DNA from: Brasilonema sennae CENA114
GTDB lineage: Bacteria; Cyanobacteriota; Cyanobacteriia; Cyanobacteriales; Nostocaceae
Assembly: GCF_006968745.1 (NCBI RefSeq)
Contig: NZ_CP030118.1
Coordinates: forward strand, 620,001-684,000
Reading direction: 5' to 3'
DNA length: 64,000 nt
Positions 17,490 through 27,519 of this stretch are shown here, one piece after another. Below the pieces are notes generated by a model, which saw only the letters and a list, made by a program, of their open reading frames with translations, was not told where the DNA came from and did no database searches. How positions within the stretch are numbered: the stretch's first letter is position 1; each line of letters starts with the position of its first letter. The position numbers were made by a program, and so were the translations under genes.

Positions 17490-20400
17490 ATGAGATACCA
17501 GGTTGGTGGCAGTCTCCGCAGTGACGATCCTAACTACGTTATCCGTCAAGCAGACGAAAAACTTTATGCCAGCCTGAAAGCTGGCGATTTTTGTTATGTC
17601 TTAAATTCTCGCCAGATGGGCAAGTCATCCTTATTACAACGCACAAGTTCTCGCCTCAGAAAAGAAGGGCATAGCTGTGCTTACTTGGATGTCACCCGAT
17701 TGGGTAGCGAAAATACCACACTGGAACAATGGTACAAAGGTATCATCGTCGGCTTGTTTTACGACTTAAATCTGGCAGAACACGTCAACTTTAAGCAATG
17801 GTGGGAAAGCTGCGCGGGTATTTCCCCAGTGCAAAAACTAGACCAGTTTGTTGAAGAAGTTTTGCTGCCAAATGTTCAAAACGAACGGATTCTCATCTTT
17901 ATTGATGAAATTGACAGTTTCTTGAGTTTGAGTTTTCCTGTCAGTGACTTTTTTGCTTGGATTCGTCATTGCTATAATCAGCAGGCACATGACTCGAAAT
18001 TCCAACGCTTGGGATTTGCACTGTTTGGAGTAGCCAGTCCATCTGATCTGATTGCCGACAAACGCCGGACACCGTTTAACATTGGGACAGCGATTGAGTT
18101 GTGTGGCTTTCAACCACATGAAGCAACACCATTGCTCAAAGGGTTAGAGGAAGTCGTCAGCCAAAGCGAAGCCGTGCTGCGAGAGATTATTTACTGGAGT
18201 GGGGGACAACCGTTTCTGACTCAAAAGCTTTGTCAGTTGATTGTCCGAACAGCATTAGATACATCAAGCAGAATAATTGATTTACCGCCAGCAAGTGCGG
18301 CAGATTGGGTAGAAAAATTAGTGCGATCGCACATCATCCAACACTGGGAATCAAAAGACGAACCGGAACACCTGCGCACGATTCGCGATCGCCTCCTTTT
18401 CAACGAACAGCGGGCAGGACGGTTATTGGGTTTATATCAGCAGGTATTGCAAGCACAAGAGAATCAAACATCTGGCGTACTTACCGATGATAGTCGAGAA
18501 CAGACAGAACTTTTACTATCCGGATTAGTCGAGAAACACAACGGCTATCTGAAAATAAAAAATCCCATCTACCGCAGTGTCTTCGATTCTGAATGGGTCG
18601 TAAGGCAGTTAGACAATCTGCGTCCTTACTCTCAAGCATTCAATGCATGGGTAGCATCTGGTTATCAAGATGAATCACGTCTGCTGCGGGGGCGAGCGTT
18701 ACAAGAAGTTTTAGACTGGATTGGGCGCAAAAGCCTCAGCGATTTGGACTATCGATTTTTAGCCGCCAGCCAGGAACTGGAACGTCGGGAAACTGAGCAA
18801 AGACTGAAAGCTGAGCGGTTGAGAGAAGCAGAAGCACGATTAGCGAGTGAGCGAAAAAGTGCCCGTCGTCAGAGGCAATTACTGGCAGTAGTGAGTCTAG
18901 CTCTGATAGTTTCTACGGTGTTAGGAGTAATAACGCTTATTGCCTACCGTGAATCTGCTTTAAATGAAGTTCGGGTAACTGCCGTTGCCTCCAACGCAAA
19001 CTTTACCTCAAACCAGCATCTTGATGCGTTGGTGCAAGCGATTCAAGCACGCACAAAATTTCAACGCCTCTGGCTACTCGATCCATCAACAAAATCGGCG
19101 CTAGATCAGCAAACGCGCAACGTGCTAGAACAAGCAATCTATGGTGCAGATGAGGTAAATAGTATAGTAGCGCACGAGGGAGGAGCCTTAGCCGTTGACC
19201 TGAGCAAGGATGGAAAGTGGATTGCTAGCGGTGGTACAGACCGAACCGTTCGGCTTTGGAAACGTGATGGAACCCTAGTTCACATCTTACCCCACAATCT
19301 TACCATAAATGCTGGCATATATAGTGTTCAATTCAGCCCGGATAGCCAACGGGTTGCTGCGGCTGGGCTAGATGGCGTGGTGCAACTTTGGTCAGTGGAT
19401 GGTACCCCATTGGCAACAATGAAAGGACACACGGCTGGTGTTTGGCAAGTATCATTTAGCCCGGATGGACAGATAATTGCATCTGCCAGTGGGGATCAAA
19501 CAATAAAGTTGTGGAAGTTAGATGGCACCTTGATCAAAACGCTAAAGGGACATAAGGCAGCCGTTTGGAGATTTGCGTTTAGTCCCGATGGAGAGATTAT
19601 GGCATCTTGTAGTGTGGATGGTACCATTAAGTTCTGGAGCCGAGAGGGTAACCTGATCCGAACCATACCAGTAAGCAAGGCAACAGTTTGGGCGATAGCC
19701 TTCAGCCCCGATGGGCAAACCCTGGTCACTGGCAGCGCTGACAAGCTTGTCAGGCTGTGGAGCCGGGAAGGAAAGTTACTCAAAACTTTTGTGGGGCACA
19801 CAGCAGAAGTTAATCAAGTGGTGTTTAGCCGTCAGGGGCAGACTATTGCCTCAGCAAGTGGTGATAAAACCGTGAAACTTTGGTGGCCAGACGGCACTCT
19901 GCGAAGAACCTTACTCGGGCATCGCTCGCAGGTTCAAGCAATTGCATTCAGTTCTGATGGTCAGATGATTGCCTCTAGCAGCTATGACGGTACAGTCAAG
20001 CTCTGGAAAGACTCGCCTTTTTTACATCGCCTGTACGGTCATCAAGATGTGGTTTGGCGAGTTGTTTATGCTCCGGGCACCCGATCCAATGAGTCTCTCC
20101 TTGCTAGTGTTGCGGGGCAAGAAATTAAGTTATGGCGAGCAGATGGCTCTTTAGTTAAGACCGTTGTGTTAGATAGGAGTCAGTTGTATGATGGTGTCTT
20201 TAGTCCAGATGGGCAGACTCTTGCATTAGCAACTGCCAGTAGCGATATAAAACTCCTCAACCTTGCGAATAACAAAACTGCGATTCTGCGCGGTCACAAT
20301 AATGCAATCTTATCACTAGCGTATAGCCCTAATGGGCAATTTCTAGTGTCGGGAGGTGAGGACCGTACCATCAAACTCTGGCAAAGTAACGCTTCTTTTA

Positions 20401-21041
20401 ACTTTCAACTGAGTCAAACAATCCAGGCACATTCTGCGCGCATTTGGGATCTTGTTTTTAGTCCGGATGGTCAGTTCATTGCCTCCGCCAGCGCTGACGG
20501 TACAATCAAGCTATGGACTTGGAAAGATGTTAACCACCAAGCCCTCCAGCTTGACAAAACCCTCAAAAGACACAAGAGTGCCATTTGGGGAGTTGCTATC
20601 AGCCCCGATAGCCAACACATCGTCTCTGCCGGACGCGATGGTCAACTGCTGCTGTGGAATCGCAACGGTAAACTCGTTCAAGCTTTTGAAGGGGTAAGCG
20701 TTGGCTTAACGAAAGTTGCCTTCAGTCCGGATGGGCAAACAATTGCCGCAGGCGTTATGGACAACACGATCAAGATTTGGACACTAAAGGGCACTTTGCT
20801 TGCAACCCTCAGTGGGCACAACGGAGGTGTGGCAGCTCTTGTTTTCAGTCCGGATGGCAAAACCTTGGCATCTGGCAGCTATGACCAAACGGCGATTGTG
20901 TGGGATTTACAACAGATTCTCCACAGGGATTTAGTGAAATACGGCTGTGAGTGGGTGCGGGATTATTTGAAAACTCACACAGCAGTGGAGGACGGCCTTA
21001 GCAAAGCTGCGATCCAGAAGGATCGCTTTCTGTGCAAATGA
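17490..21041 (+). CDS. AAA-like ATPase with transmembrane segment and WD40 beta-propellers
   Basis: A 1183-residue protein from the ATG at 17490 ('MRYQVGGSLRSDDPNYVIRQ'); a TTG six codons upstream is less likely. Residues ~1-420 form an AAA-like ATPase with Walker A 'LNSRQMGKSSLLQR', Walker B 'ILIFIDEIDSF' and 'GGQPFLTQKLC'. A charged coiled segment and one membrane helix ('LLAVVSLALIVSTVLGVITL') follow at ~465-490. From ~560 to the end there are about a dozen or more WD40 repeats with the recurring 'FSPDGQ...IASASGDQTIKLW' pattern, enough for two propellers. Inference: a membrane-anchored signal-transduction ATPase using WD40 blades for ligand or partner binding. It converges on pyk with a 23-base gap. 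Confidence 0.9.
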   Translation: MRYQVGGSLRSDDPNYVIRQADEKLYASLKAGDFCYVLNSRQMGKSSLLQRTSSRLRKEGHSCAYLDVTRLGSENTTLEQWYKGIIVGLFYDLNLAEHVNFKQWWESCAGISPVQKLDQFVEEVLLPNVQNERILIFIDEIDSFLSLSFPVSDFFAWIRHCYNQQAHDSKFQRLGFALFGVASPSDLIADKRRTPFNIGTAIELCGFQPHEATPLLKGLEEVVSQSEAVLREIIYWSGGQPFLTQKLCQLIVRTALDTSSRIIDLPPASAADWVEKLVRSHIIQHWESKDEPEHLRTIRDRLLFNEQRAGRLLGLYQQVLQAQENQTSGVLTDDSREQTELLLSGLVEKHNGYLKIKNPIYRSVFDSEWVVRQLDNLRPYSQAFNAWVASGYQDESRLLRGRALQEVLDWIGRKSLSDLDYRFLAASQELERRETEQRLKAERLREAEARLASERKSARRQRQLLAVVSLALIVSTVLGVITLIAYRESALNEVRVTAVASNANFTSNQHLDALVQAIQARTKFQRLWLLDPSTKSALDQQTRNVLEQAIYGADEVNSIVAHEGGALAVDLSKDGKWIASGGTDRTVRLWKRDGTLVHILPHNLTINAGIYSVQFSPDSQRVAAAGLDGVVQLWSVDGTPLATMKGHTAGVWQVSFSPDGQIIASASGDQTIKLWKLDGTLIKTLKGHKAAVWRFAFSPDGEIMASCSVDGTIKFWSREGNLIRTIPVSKATVWAIAFSPDGQTLVTGSADKLVRLWSREGKLLKTFVGHTAEVNQVVFSRQGQTIASASGDKTVKLWWPDGTLRRTLLGHRSQVQAIAFSSDGQMIASSSYDGTVKLWKDSPFLHRLYGHQDVVWRVVYAPGTRSNESLLASVAGQEIKLWRADGSLVKTVVLDRSQLYDGVFSPDGQTLALATASSDIKLLNLANNKTAILRGHNNAILSLAYSPNGQFLVSGGEDRTIKLWQSNASFNFQLSQTIQAHSARIWDLVFSPDGQFIASASADGTIKLWTWKDVNHQALQLDKTLKRHKSAIWGVAISPDSQHIVSAGRDGQLLLWNRNGKLVQAFEGVSVGLTKVAFSPDGQTIAAGVMDNTIKIWTLKGTLLATLSGHNGGVAALVFSPDGKTLASGSYDQTAIVWDLQQILHRDLVKYGCEWVRDYLKTHTAVEDGLSKAAIQKDRFLCK

Positions 21042-21064
21042 TACTTGATATTTCCTATGGCGGT

Positions 21065-22831
21065 TTATTGCCCCATTGCCCCCGAGTAAACCAAACCGCG
21101 TTGCATATCCATTGTTAAAATTGTTCCATCCCGAATCACTTGAGTTGCCTTTTTGACGCCAACGATAACTGGCACCCCAAGACGTAAGCCAATGACGGCT
21201 GCGTGACTAGTTAGACTTTCTTCCTCAGTAATAATACCGCCAGCTTTGCGAATTGCCTCAACAAAATCAGCACTCGTACCTGAGGCAACCAAAATATCTC
21301 CGTAATTAAAGTTACTAGCATCAATGCCAGTATGGACGACCCGGGCGCGACCACTGACAGAACCTTGTCCCAGTCCAATCCCCTGACCGAGTACCGCCGT
21401 CACAACTTCAACCTTAATCAAATCTGTAGATCCAGAAATCCCTTGGAGAGTCCCAGCAGTCATCACGACCAAATCTCCCTCAGACAAGAGTTCTCTTTCT
21501 TGAGCAACGTTAATAGCTGCTTGGAATGTCTGACCTGTGGAAGGGAGTTCTAACATCAACAACGGCTTGACTCCCCACACAAGTTGCAACTGTCGGGCGA
21601 CATTCACATGAGGTGTTACTGCTAGGATTGGTGTTTTGGGACGAAACTTGGAGACATTGCGCGCTGTTGCTCCTGATTGGGTGAGAGTCATAATTGCTGC
21701 GGCTCCTAGCTGTTCTGCAATTTGACCGACAGCTTGGCTGATGGCATTAGGAATGGAATGTTTGGTATCTTTCGCCTGACTAGCGTTTGTGTTCAGCCAC
21801 ACCTCTTGTTCCATCCGTTCGGCAATTCGTGCCATCGTTGCTACAGCTTCTACTGGGAAATTACCGACAGCGGTTTCATTCGAGAGCATCACCGCATCTG
21901 TACCGTCTAAAATTGCATTTGCCACATCGGACACTTCCGCACGAGTTGGACGGGGGTTGTTAACCATGCTGTCTAACATCTGGGTGGCGGTGATGATGGG
22001 AATTCCCAAGCGATTAGCGGTTGCAATCAGCCGCTTTTGTAGTACTGGAACATCCTCTGCGGGTAATTCTACGCCCAAGTCACCTCTTGCCACCATAACG
22101 CCATCGCACAAACTCAGAACAGCTTCCATTTGTTCTATGGCTTCGTGCTTCTCAATTTTGGCAATGACTGGTACTTGTTTGCCCGTACTGGAAATGAGTT
22201 CTTTAATTTCTATCATGTCTAGGGGATTGCGGACAAAGGAAAGTGCCACCCAGTCCACACCCTGATCCAAACCGAACATGAGATCTTCTCGGTCTTTTTC
22301 GGTCATTGCTTTGACAGATAGGTAAACTCCGGGAAAGTTCACCCCTTTATTGTTTGAAAGTACCCCTCCTACAGTAACGCGACAGTGCAAATCTCCTTTT
22401 TCGCGGTTAATCTCTTCTACCAACATTTCTACACGCCCATCATCAAGGAGAATTCTTGCTCCTGCGGGGACTTCGTCTGCTAAATAATCGTACGTGACGC
22501 AGCTAATATCTTGTGTACCAACAACCGGACGATTGGTTAAGGTGAAGCGATCGCCCTTCACCACCACTATAGATCCGTTTTCAAACTTTCCTAAGCGAAT
22601 TTTTGGTCCTTGCAAGTCTTGAAGGATAGCTACCGGTTGATTCAGTTCAAAGGCGGTTTGCCGAATGAGGCGAATATTACGCTGATGATCAGCATGACTA
22701 CCGTGAGAGAAGTTTAGTCGCAACGTTGTCGCACCAGCTTCAATAATAGCTTTGAGCATTTCTGGGCTGCTGGTGGCGGGTCCAATCGTAGCAACAATTT
22801 TTGTTCGGCGTACAGAATCTTTTAATTGCAT
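21065..22831 (-). CDS. pyk: Pyruvate kinase
   Basis: A 588-residue enzyme converting PEP and ADP to pyruvate and ATP, the last step of glycolysis, in the cytoplasm. Visible: N-terminal 'RRTKIVATIGPATSSPEMLK', 'LRLNFSHGSHADH', the active-site lysine region 'VIAKIEKHEAIEQM' and 'VMVARGDLGVELPAEDVP'. The protein exceeds the ~470-residue core because it carries a C-terminal PEP-utiliser-like mobile domain ('GRARVVHTGIDASNFNYGDI', 'EESLTSHAAVIGLRLGVPVI'), common in cyanobacterial and Bacillus pyruvate kinases. It diverges from crtR across 286 bases. Confidence 0.95.
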   Translation of the reverse strand: MQLKDSVRRTKIVATIGPATSSPEMLKAIIEAGATTLRLNFSHGSHADHQRNIRLIRQTAFELNQPVAILQDLQGPKIRLGKFENGSIVVVKGDRFTLTNRPVVGTQDISCVTYDYLADEVPAGARILLDDGRVEMLVEEINREKGDLHCRVTVGGVLSNNKGVNFPGVYLSVKAMTEKDREDLMFGLDQGVDWVALSFVRNPLDMIEIKELISSTGKQVPVIAKIEKHEAIEQMEAVLSLCDGVMVARGDLGVELPAEDVPVLQKRLIATANRLGIPIITATQMLDSMVNNPRPTRAEVSDVANAILDGTDAVMLSNETAVGNFPVEAVATMARIAERMEQEVWLNTNASQAKDTKHSIPNAISQAVGQIAEQLGAAAIMTLTQSGATARNVSKFRPKTPILAVTPHVNVARQLQLVWGVKPLLMLELPSTGQTFQAAINVAQERELLSEGDLVVMTAGTLQGISGSTDLIKVEVVTAVLGQGIGLGQGSVSGRARVVHTGIDASNFNYGDILVASGTSADFVEAIRKAGGIITEEESLTSHAAVIGLRLGVPVIVGVKKATQVIRDGTILTMDMQRGLVYSGAMGQ

Positions 22832-23117
22832 AAAAGCTAAATCAAGGGAGCTACTCTGGGAATTATCCTAAATCAAAGAGCACCAGTTGTCTGTTGTTGG
22901 TGAGTCAATCAATAATTGTCGCACATTCACCTGTCGGGGAATGTGGGCTTGCAGTTGATTTGATCAATACTCGATACTTACGAGCGTAGTACTCCATTGT
23001 TTCCCACCACACGCAAATTTATTATCCGTCATTTTGCATTGCAAAACTTCACTTTCCTTATAAAAAAGTGGCATTATCTAAATACTATCTCTCGTTAAAG
23101 CAACAAGGAGGTTCATA

Positions 23118-24020
23118 ATGCTGACGTCGGAGGCAAAGAAGCCACTGACAGTTCCGCCAAAGGAATTTTTAGCGCCTCCGGGTGATTTTAATCCGACGCT
23201 GCTGATGTTTTTAGTAGCTGTGGCAATTCTTGTATTATCCAATTTTGGTTACTGGATCTGGCAATGGCCACACTGGTTATGCTTTTGTGCAAACACTCTT
23301 GCTTTGCACCTTGCAGGAACGGTGATTCACGACGCCTGCCATCAGTCTGCTCATCGTAACCGAGTCATTAACGCCATGTTAGGACATGGCAGTGCTTTGA
23401 TGCTAGCTTTTGCTTTTCCTGTATTTACACGAGTACATTTGCAGCATCATGGTCATGTGAACCATCCCGAAGACGACCCAGATCATTATGTTTCCACAGG
23501 TGGTCCACTTTGGCTGATTGCGGTTCGCTTTTTATACCACGAGGTATTTTTCTTTAAACGGCAACTTTGGCGTAAATATGAGCTACTGGAATGGTTTATC
23601 AGTCGCTTGATTGTGATTTCAATCGTTTATATCTCAGTTCAGTATCACTTTTTGGGTTACATTCTCAATTTTTGGTTCATTCCAGCATTTATCGTGGGGA
23701 TAGCACTCGGTTTATTTTTTGATTATTTTCCTCATCGTCCCTTTGCTGAACGCGATCGCTGGAAAAATGCTCGCGTCTATCCCCATCCAATTCTCAATCT
23801 CCTGATTATGGGTCAGAATTACCATTTAATTCATCATTTATGGCCTTCCATTCCCTGGTATAATTACCAGCCCACATATTATCTCATGAAGCCTCTTTTA
23901 GATCAAAAAGGCTGCTATCAATCTATAGGTCTTTTACAAAAGAAAGACTTTTTTGAATTTGTTTATGACATTTTTTTAGGAATTCGGTTTCATCACCACA
24001 AATCAACAAAAAAGGAGTAA
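23118..24020 (+). CDS. crtR: Beta-carotene hydroxylase CrtR
   Basis: A 300-residue membrane diiron hydroxylase adding the 3-hydroxyl groups that convert beta-carotene to zeaxanthin. The His clusters of the fatty-acid desaturase/hydroxylase superfamily are visible: 'HDACHQSAHRN', 'HLQHHGHVNHPEDDPDHY' and 'QNYHLIHHLWPSIPWYNYQP', with 'FDYFPHRPF'. Several hydrophobic helices place it in thylakoid or plasma membrane. The N-terminal 'LTVPPKEFLAPPGDFNPTLL' is as I remember cyanobacterial CrtR. A strong AAGGAGG at 23105-23111 fixes the ATG at 23118. Confidence 0.92.
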   Translation: MLTSEAKKPLTVPPKEFLAPPGDFNPTLLMFLVAVAILVLSNFGYWIWQWPHWLCFCANTLALHLAGTVIHDACHQSAHRNRVINAMLGHGSALMLAFAFPVFTRVHLQHHGHVNHPEDDPDHYVSTGGPLWLIAVRFLYHEVFFFKRQLWRKYELLEWFISRLIVISIVYISVQYHFLGYILNFWFIPAFIVGIALGLFFDYFPHRPFAERDRWKNARVYPHPILNLLIMGQNYHLIHHLWPSIPWYNYQPTYYLMKPLLDQKGCYQSIGLLQKKDFFEFVYDIFLGIRFHHHKSTKKE

Positions 24021-24048
24021 TTAAGTAGGTCACGCGCTCTTCGAGCTT

Positions 24049-24123
24049 AAATTCAAAATGCAAAATTCAAAATTCAAAAAAAAGATTCTTAATTTTGAAT
24101 TTTGAACTTTGAACTTTGAATTG
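24049..24123. repeat. Inverted array of AT-rich heptamers
   Basis: Repeated 'aaattca' units (24049-24082) face repeated 'ttttgaa/ctttgaa' units (24091-24123), so the transcript can fold into a long hairpin. This is the typical short tandem repeat of filamentous cyanobacteria; here it borders both crtR and the IS630 remnant. Confidence 0.65.
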
Positions 24124-24304
24124 TTTTGTGACCTCCTGAGTGCAGCTTTGCTTCAACTGTGTCACAAAAGCGAAATCGCCTCAGCACACTCTGAACGAAA
24201 CTTAAACTTACACTAAACCGTTTTGCTAGTTGTCGTTGAGAGCCTTCTTCATTGTTGTAAGCATCAATAATTTTTTGGCGTAGTTCGGTAGAGTAAGTTT
24301 TCAT
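24090..24304 (-). mobile_element. IS630-type transposase remnant (N-terminal helix-turn-helix only)
   Basis: The minus strand encodes about 71 residues from the ATG at 24304: 'MKTYSTELRQKIIDAYNNEE', 'GSQRQLAKRFSVSLSFVQSV', i.e. the helix-turn-helix opening of IS630-family transposases. The DDE catalytic domain is absent; the frame runs into the heptameric repeats. A degenerate fragment, not a functional element. Confidence 0.75.
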
Positions 24305-24471
24305 TTCGATACACGTTGATATAGTGGATTTACTCACACTATATTTCACTCAAGTGAAAACGGCTATAATCACGCTGATTCTACTTGTTCATCAACCAAA
24401 AGTTGATGAAAATCCAGAATCGCGTTTTTTGTGTTAGCTTCTTCGCCGTAAGCTCCGCACCATAAAAGTAC

Positions 24472-27033
24472 TCACAAAGTCACATCACCAGTCAAGTTAT
24501 TACCGACCCCAAGAACAGAAGATGATTGGATAATATCGCTGCCAGCACCACTATTGAAGAGGTTAGTATTAGGAGTGCGGGGGTTGTAGCTGCTGATGTC
24601 AATTGTCAATGGGTTGGGGAAGGCGTAAGCAATGTTCTCCCAAGGCACAAACTTAAAGTTGGTGTTGACGTTTTCACCATCGACAACCTTCGCAGGAAGA
24701 TTTCTGCCATCCTGAGTAATAAACACACCATAGGGGAAGTTGGCACCCAATGGTACGTTGGTAACATCCGCACCATCTGACTCTTGAACGCTGTCAATTG
24801 TTCCATTGTTACCAACACCAAAACGACCCACGAAGTCATTTTGACCCTGACGATTATAAACTGCAAAGGTGCTGTCACCTTGGCTAGAAGCTAGCAGGTA
24901 ACCTGTGCCATCTTTACCATAATAGATGGAAAGTCCTTCCACATCGTCTTCCACATAGCTGCCGCCTAAGTCTTTAACTTTATCAATCAACGTACCAGTT
25001 GCCCCGCCGTTTGGTTCTGCTTGATACTTCCAAATTCCTACATCTTCCTGACCAATGTAGAGGAAGCCAAGTTCTTGGTCTGCCACGGTTCCCTCAAGTT
25101 GGGCATCACGTCCAGCCGTCGTGGGTACTGTAAAATTACGTACTCTCTCAGCACCAATCTTACCATTACCTGCGTCAATCAATTTGTACTGTCCAACATC
25201 TCCAGTTTCTCTGCGATTGGCAAAGACGTAGTAATCATCTGTTACTGGACTATGGTACAAAGCTATACCATAAGCACTCCGCGATGATGGTGAGTAGGGA
25301 GGTTCAAAGGGTAAGGATTGGAATAAAGTACCAATGCTACTATCTGTGATATCTTCCAGGTATTGACCGGAGGCTTTGGCAGAGGGATTGATTTTGAAGA
25401 TAGCCAGTTTATCGTTGTTTCGGTCTGTGGCCACGGCAATATCAACAGAATCACCGCCTAACTTAAAGCCATATTGCAGGTCAATATTGTTGTAACGGAT
25501 ATTACCTGGGTTAAATTCTTGTAACAGGTTACCAGACAAGTCATAAACTCGTAAACCTGCATTTTTGACTGCTGTGAGTACTAAGCTTTGTTCTGGATTA
25601 GAGGAATTTACGTAGATAGCGGGGTCATCCGCATCGGCGCGTTGGTCACGTGGTAAATTTGGGTCATTCAACAAGTCAGGACGGGTTTCTACAGTAGGTG
25701 CTACAGTAGGAACTAAGTCTGCATCCAAAGCGAGAATTTGAGTAAATTGAGTCTGGCTAAAGTTGTTGTCACTCACCAAAACGATCGACTGACGACCATC
25801 ATCCAGTTTTGAACCAAAGGCAATGCCTTCAATATTATCTGTACCTGTAGGTAAGTTGAGTGAGTTCAGGTTTAACAGTAAACGCTTCTCGGCAGGTTTA
25901 ATATCTGCTAGTTGTTCAGCACTGAGATTATTAAGAGAATCGTAAGACTTGATATCAGTTGCTCCTTGCAAGCTGACTTCGTAGATTTTGATGGTATTTC
26001 CAACCCCTGCAGAGAAAGAGCGCTCTAATGCTAGTAGTGTACCTCGGTTATCAAGTGCGAGTAAATCTACTAAGCCATTATCACCTGAACCAGTGGTGGG
26101 GTTTGGTGAAGTGGCGATAGCATCAGTATTATAAAGATATTCCTTTTCTGGCTGTCCGCTTACCAAGTTATATTGCAGAATACGAGAACGGCTTCCATCG
26201 GTGAGTGTAGCAGTAAGACCATCTTGGAACAGAGCGTTTTCTGTTGCTGTGTATAAGGTCTTTTGGTTAGGCGTAATGGTGAGACTCTCAAATGCCAAGT
26301 TGTTGCGAACACCTGATAGTTGAGTATCACCAGCATCGACAACACCGTTTCCATTAGTATCTTCCACGACGGGAAGAAACTTGCTGGGAACAGGTAAAGA
26401 ACGTACTTGCTGTCCTGTGGTTAAAGAAAATTCATTGACGAAAGGATTTGTCACTCGACCTGCACTGACGTTAACCTCTCCTTCAGAAGAAATGAATACC
26501 GTATTATTTTTGGTTAAAGCAATGCCTTCAGGATCGAGACTGTTGAGTAGGAACTCTTTTCCATTCTCATCCTTGAGGGTAGTTACATCTGTGAATGCGA
26601 CACTCAAGTCAGTTTTTTGAGGAGAGGGAGTTTCTAGGGTAAATGTGTAGAAGCGGGCGGGAGCAATTTGGGAGCGGTCATCTGAGATAGTATAGAAGCG
26701 ATTATTTGCTGCATCATATGTCACTCCCGACAGTCCGCCAACGGGAGTTTGTTTTCCATCCAGGGTTCCAGCAGTACCATTGGGGACAAAGCCGGTGGGG
26801 AAGATTGTTTGTCCTAAAAAGTCTACATTTGGAATTGTCTTACCTGGTTCTGTGGGTGGTACCTGTAAATCAGCCCATACCAAGCGATGGTCAGAACTCG
26901 GTAAACCACCAGGTAAGCTAGAGTCGTAAGTACTCACCAGTGGGAACAGTCGATCAATGACTAACTCACCTTCGGCGCTGTCGTTAGAAGAAGCATTGAA
27001 CTGTGAAAAGGGGACTGTGTTAGTGGTTACCAT
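24472..27033 (-). CDS. Esterase-like-phytase plus 3-phytase beta-propeller protein
   Basis: An 853-residue protein from the ATG at 27033 ('MVTTNTVPFSQFNASSNDSA'); an ATG at 27054 is an alternative. Residues ~30-440 match the 'esterase-like activity of phytase' domain ('GLSGVTYDAANNRFYTISDD', 'LDPEGIALTKNNTVFISSEG', 'FESLTITPNQKTLYTATENA'). Residues ~450-790 match a phytase beta-propeller ('DQRADADDPAIYVNSSNPEQ', 'GLRVYDLSGNLLQEF', 'LEGTVADQELGFLYIGQEDV', 'DDVEGLSIYYGKDGTGYLLA'). Phytases of this fold release phosphate from phytate with calcium. The tail 'NSGAGSDIIQSSS' resembles the start of RTX-type repeats, suggesting export without a Sec signal. No signal peptide is seen. Confidence 0.8.
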   Translation of the reverse strand: MVTTNTVPFSQFNASSNDSAEGELVIDRLFPLVSTYDSSLPGGLPSSDHRLVWADLQVPPTEPGKTIPNVDFLGQTIFPTGFVPNGTAGTLDGKQTPVGGLSGVTYDAANNRFYTISDDRSQIAPARFYTFTLETPSPQKTDLSVAFTDVTTLKDENGKEFLLNSLDPEGIALTKNNTVFISSEGEVNVSAGRVTNPFVNEFSLTTGQQVRSLPVPSKFLPVVEDTNGNGVVDAGDTQLSGVRNNLAFESLTITPNQKTLYTATENALFQDGLTATLTDGSRSRILQYNLVSGQPEKEYLYNTDAIATSPNPTTGSGDNGLVDLLALDNRGTLLALERSFSAGVGNTIKIYEVSLQGATDIKSYDSLNNLSAEQLADIKPAEKRLLLNLNSLNLPTGTDNIEGIAFGSKLDDGRQSIVLVSDNNFSQTQFTQILALDADLVPTVAPTVETRPDLLNDPNLPRDQRADADDPAIYVNSSNPEQSLVLTAVKNAGLRVYDLSGNLLQEFNPGNIRYNNIDLQYGFKLGGDSVDIAVATDRNNDKLAIFKINPSAKASGQYLEDITDSSIGTLFQSLPFEPPYSPSSRSAYGIALYHSPVTDDYYVFANRRETGDVGQYKLIDAGNGKIGAERVRNFTVPTTAGRDAQLEGTVADQELGFLYIGQEDVGIWKYQAEPNGGATGTLIDKVKDLGGSYVEDDVEGLSIYYGKDGTGYLLASSQGDSTFAVYNRQGQNDFVGRFGVGNNGTIDSVQESDGADVTNVPLGANFPYGVFITQDGRNLPAKVVDGENVNTNFKFVPWENIAYAFPNPLTIDISSYNPRTPNTNLFNSGAGSDIIQSSSVLGVGNNLTGDVTL

Positions 27034-27519
27034 AATATTCGTCTGAATAAGCATCAACTGCAAAGACAAGCTTTAGATTTGGGACAATTAGCGATTTACA
27101 AATAACAAAATTGCGCATTCCTTCTATAAAGAAGGGCAGATTCTCAAATTATTACCATCGCTATTTGTATTAATTTCTATTCAGCACCATCAAATTATCT
27201 TAGTTACATTAAGAAGTAGATAGCAAAAGGTTAAGACATCAGTAAACTTGTAACGATCTTTACTTCTTTTGTTAATTAACCAGCGGAATGTGGAAGCTAT
27301 GCTTATCTCTGCCGAGATGAAAAACACACATCCCCCACTTCTAAGAGTTGTGGAGGATCTTGTTTTGTTTTTCACGTTCATGCGTAGCCGGCAAGGTAGG
27401 GTTATGATTTACAAGTGTTATATAGGAACCCTGCCTGATTTATGAATAAAATTTCAGATAAAACCTTGAGAAAAGGGGCTTTTCAGTCTCAGTATGTTTT
27501 CAAAAATGAAATCAGAGTC
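27034..27519. other. Intergenic region
   Basis: 486 bases between two minus-strand genes. It holds AT-rich sequence, a more GC-rich block near 27280-27400, and no coding frame I believe in. It should contain the promoter of the phytase-like gene and the end of the regulator transcript. Confidence 0.35.

Noticed and set aside
21789..22265. 158-residue plus-strand frame inside pyk
   Set aside because: Antisense to conserved pyruvate kinase motifs.
27190..27381. 63-residue minus-strand frame
   Set aside because: No ribosome-binding site, domain or signal peptide; considered a transposase scrap but no motif could be matched.
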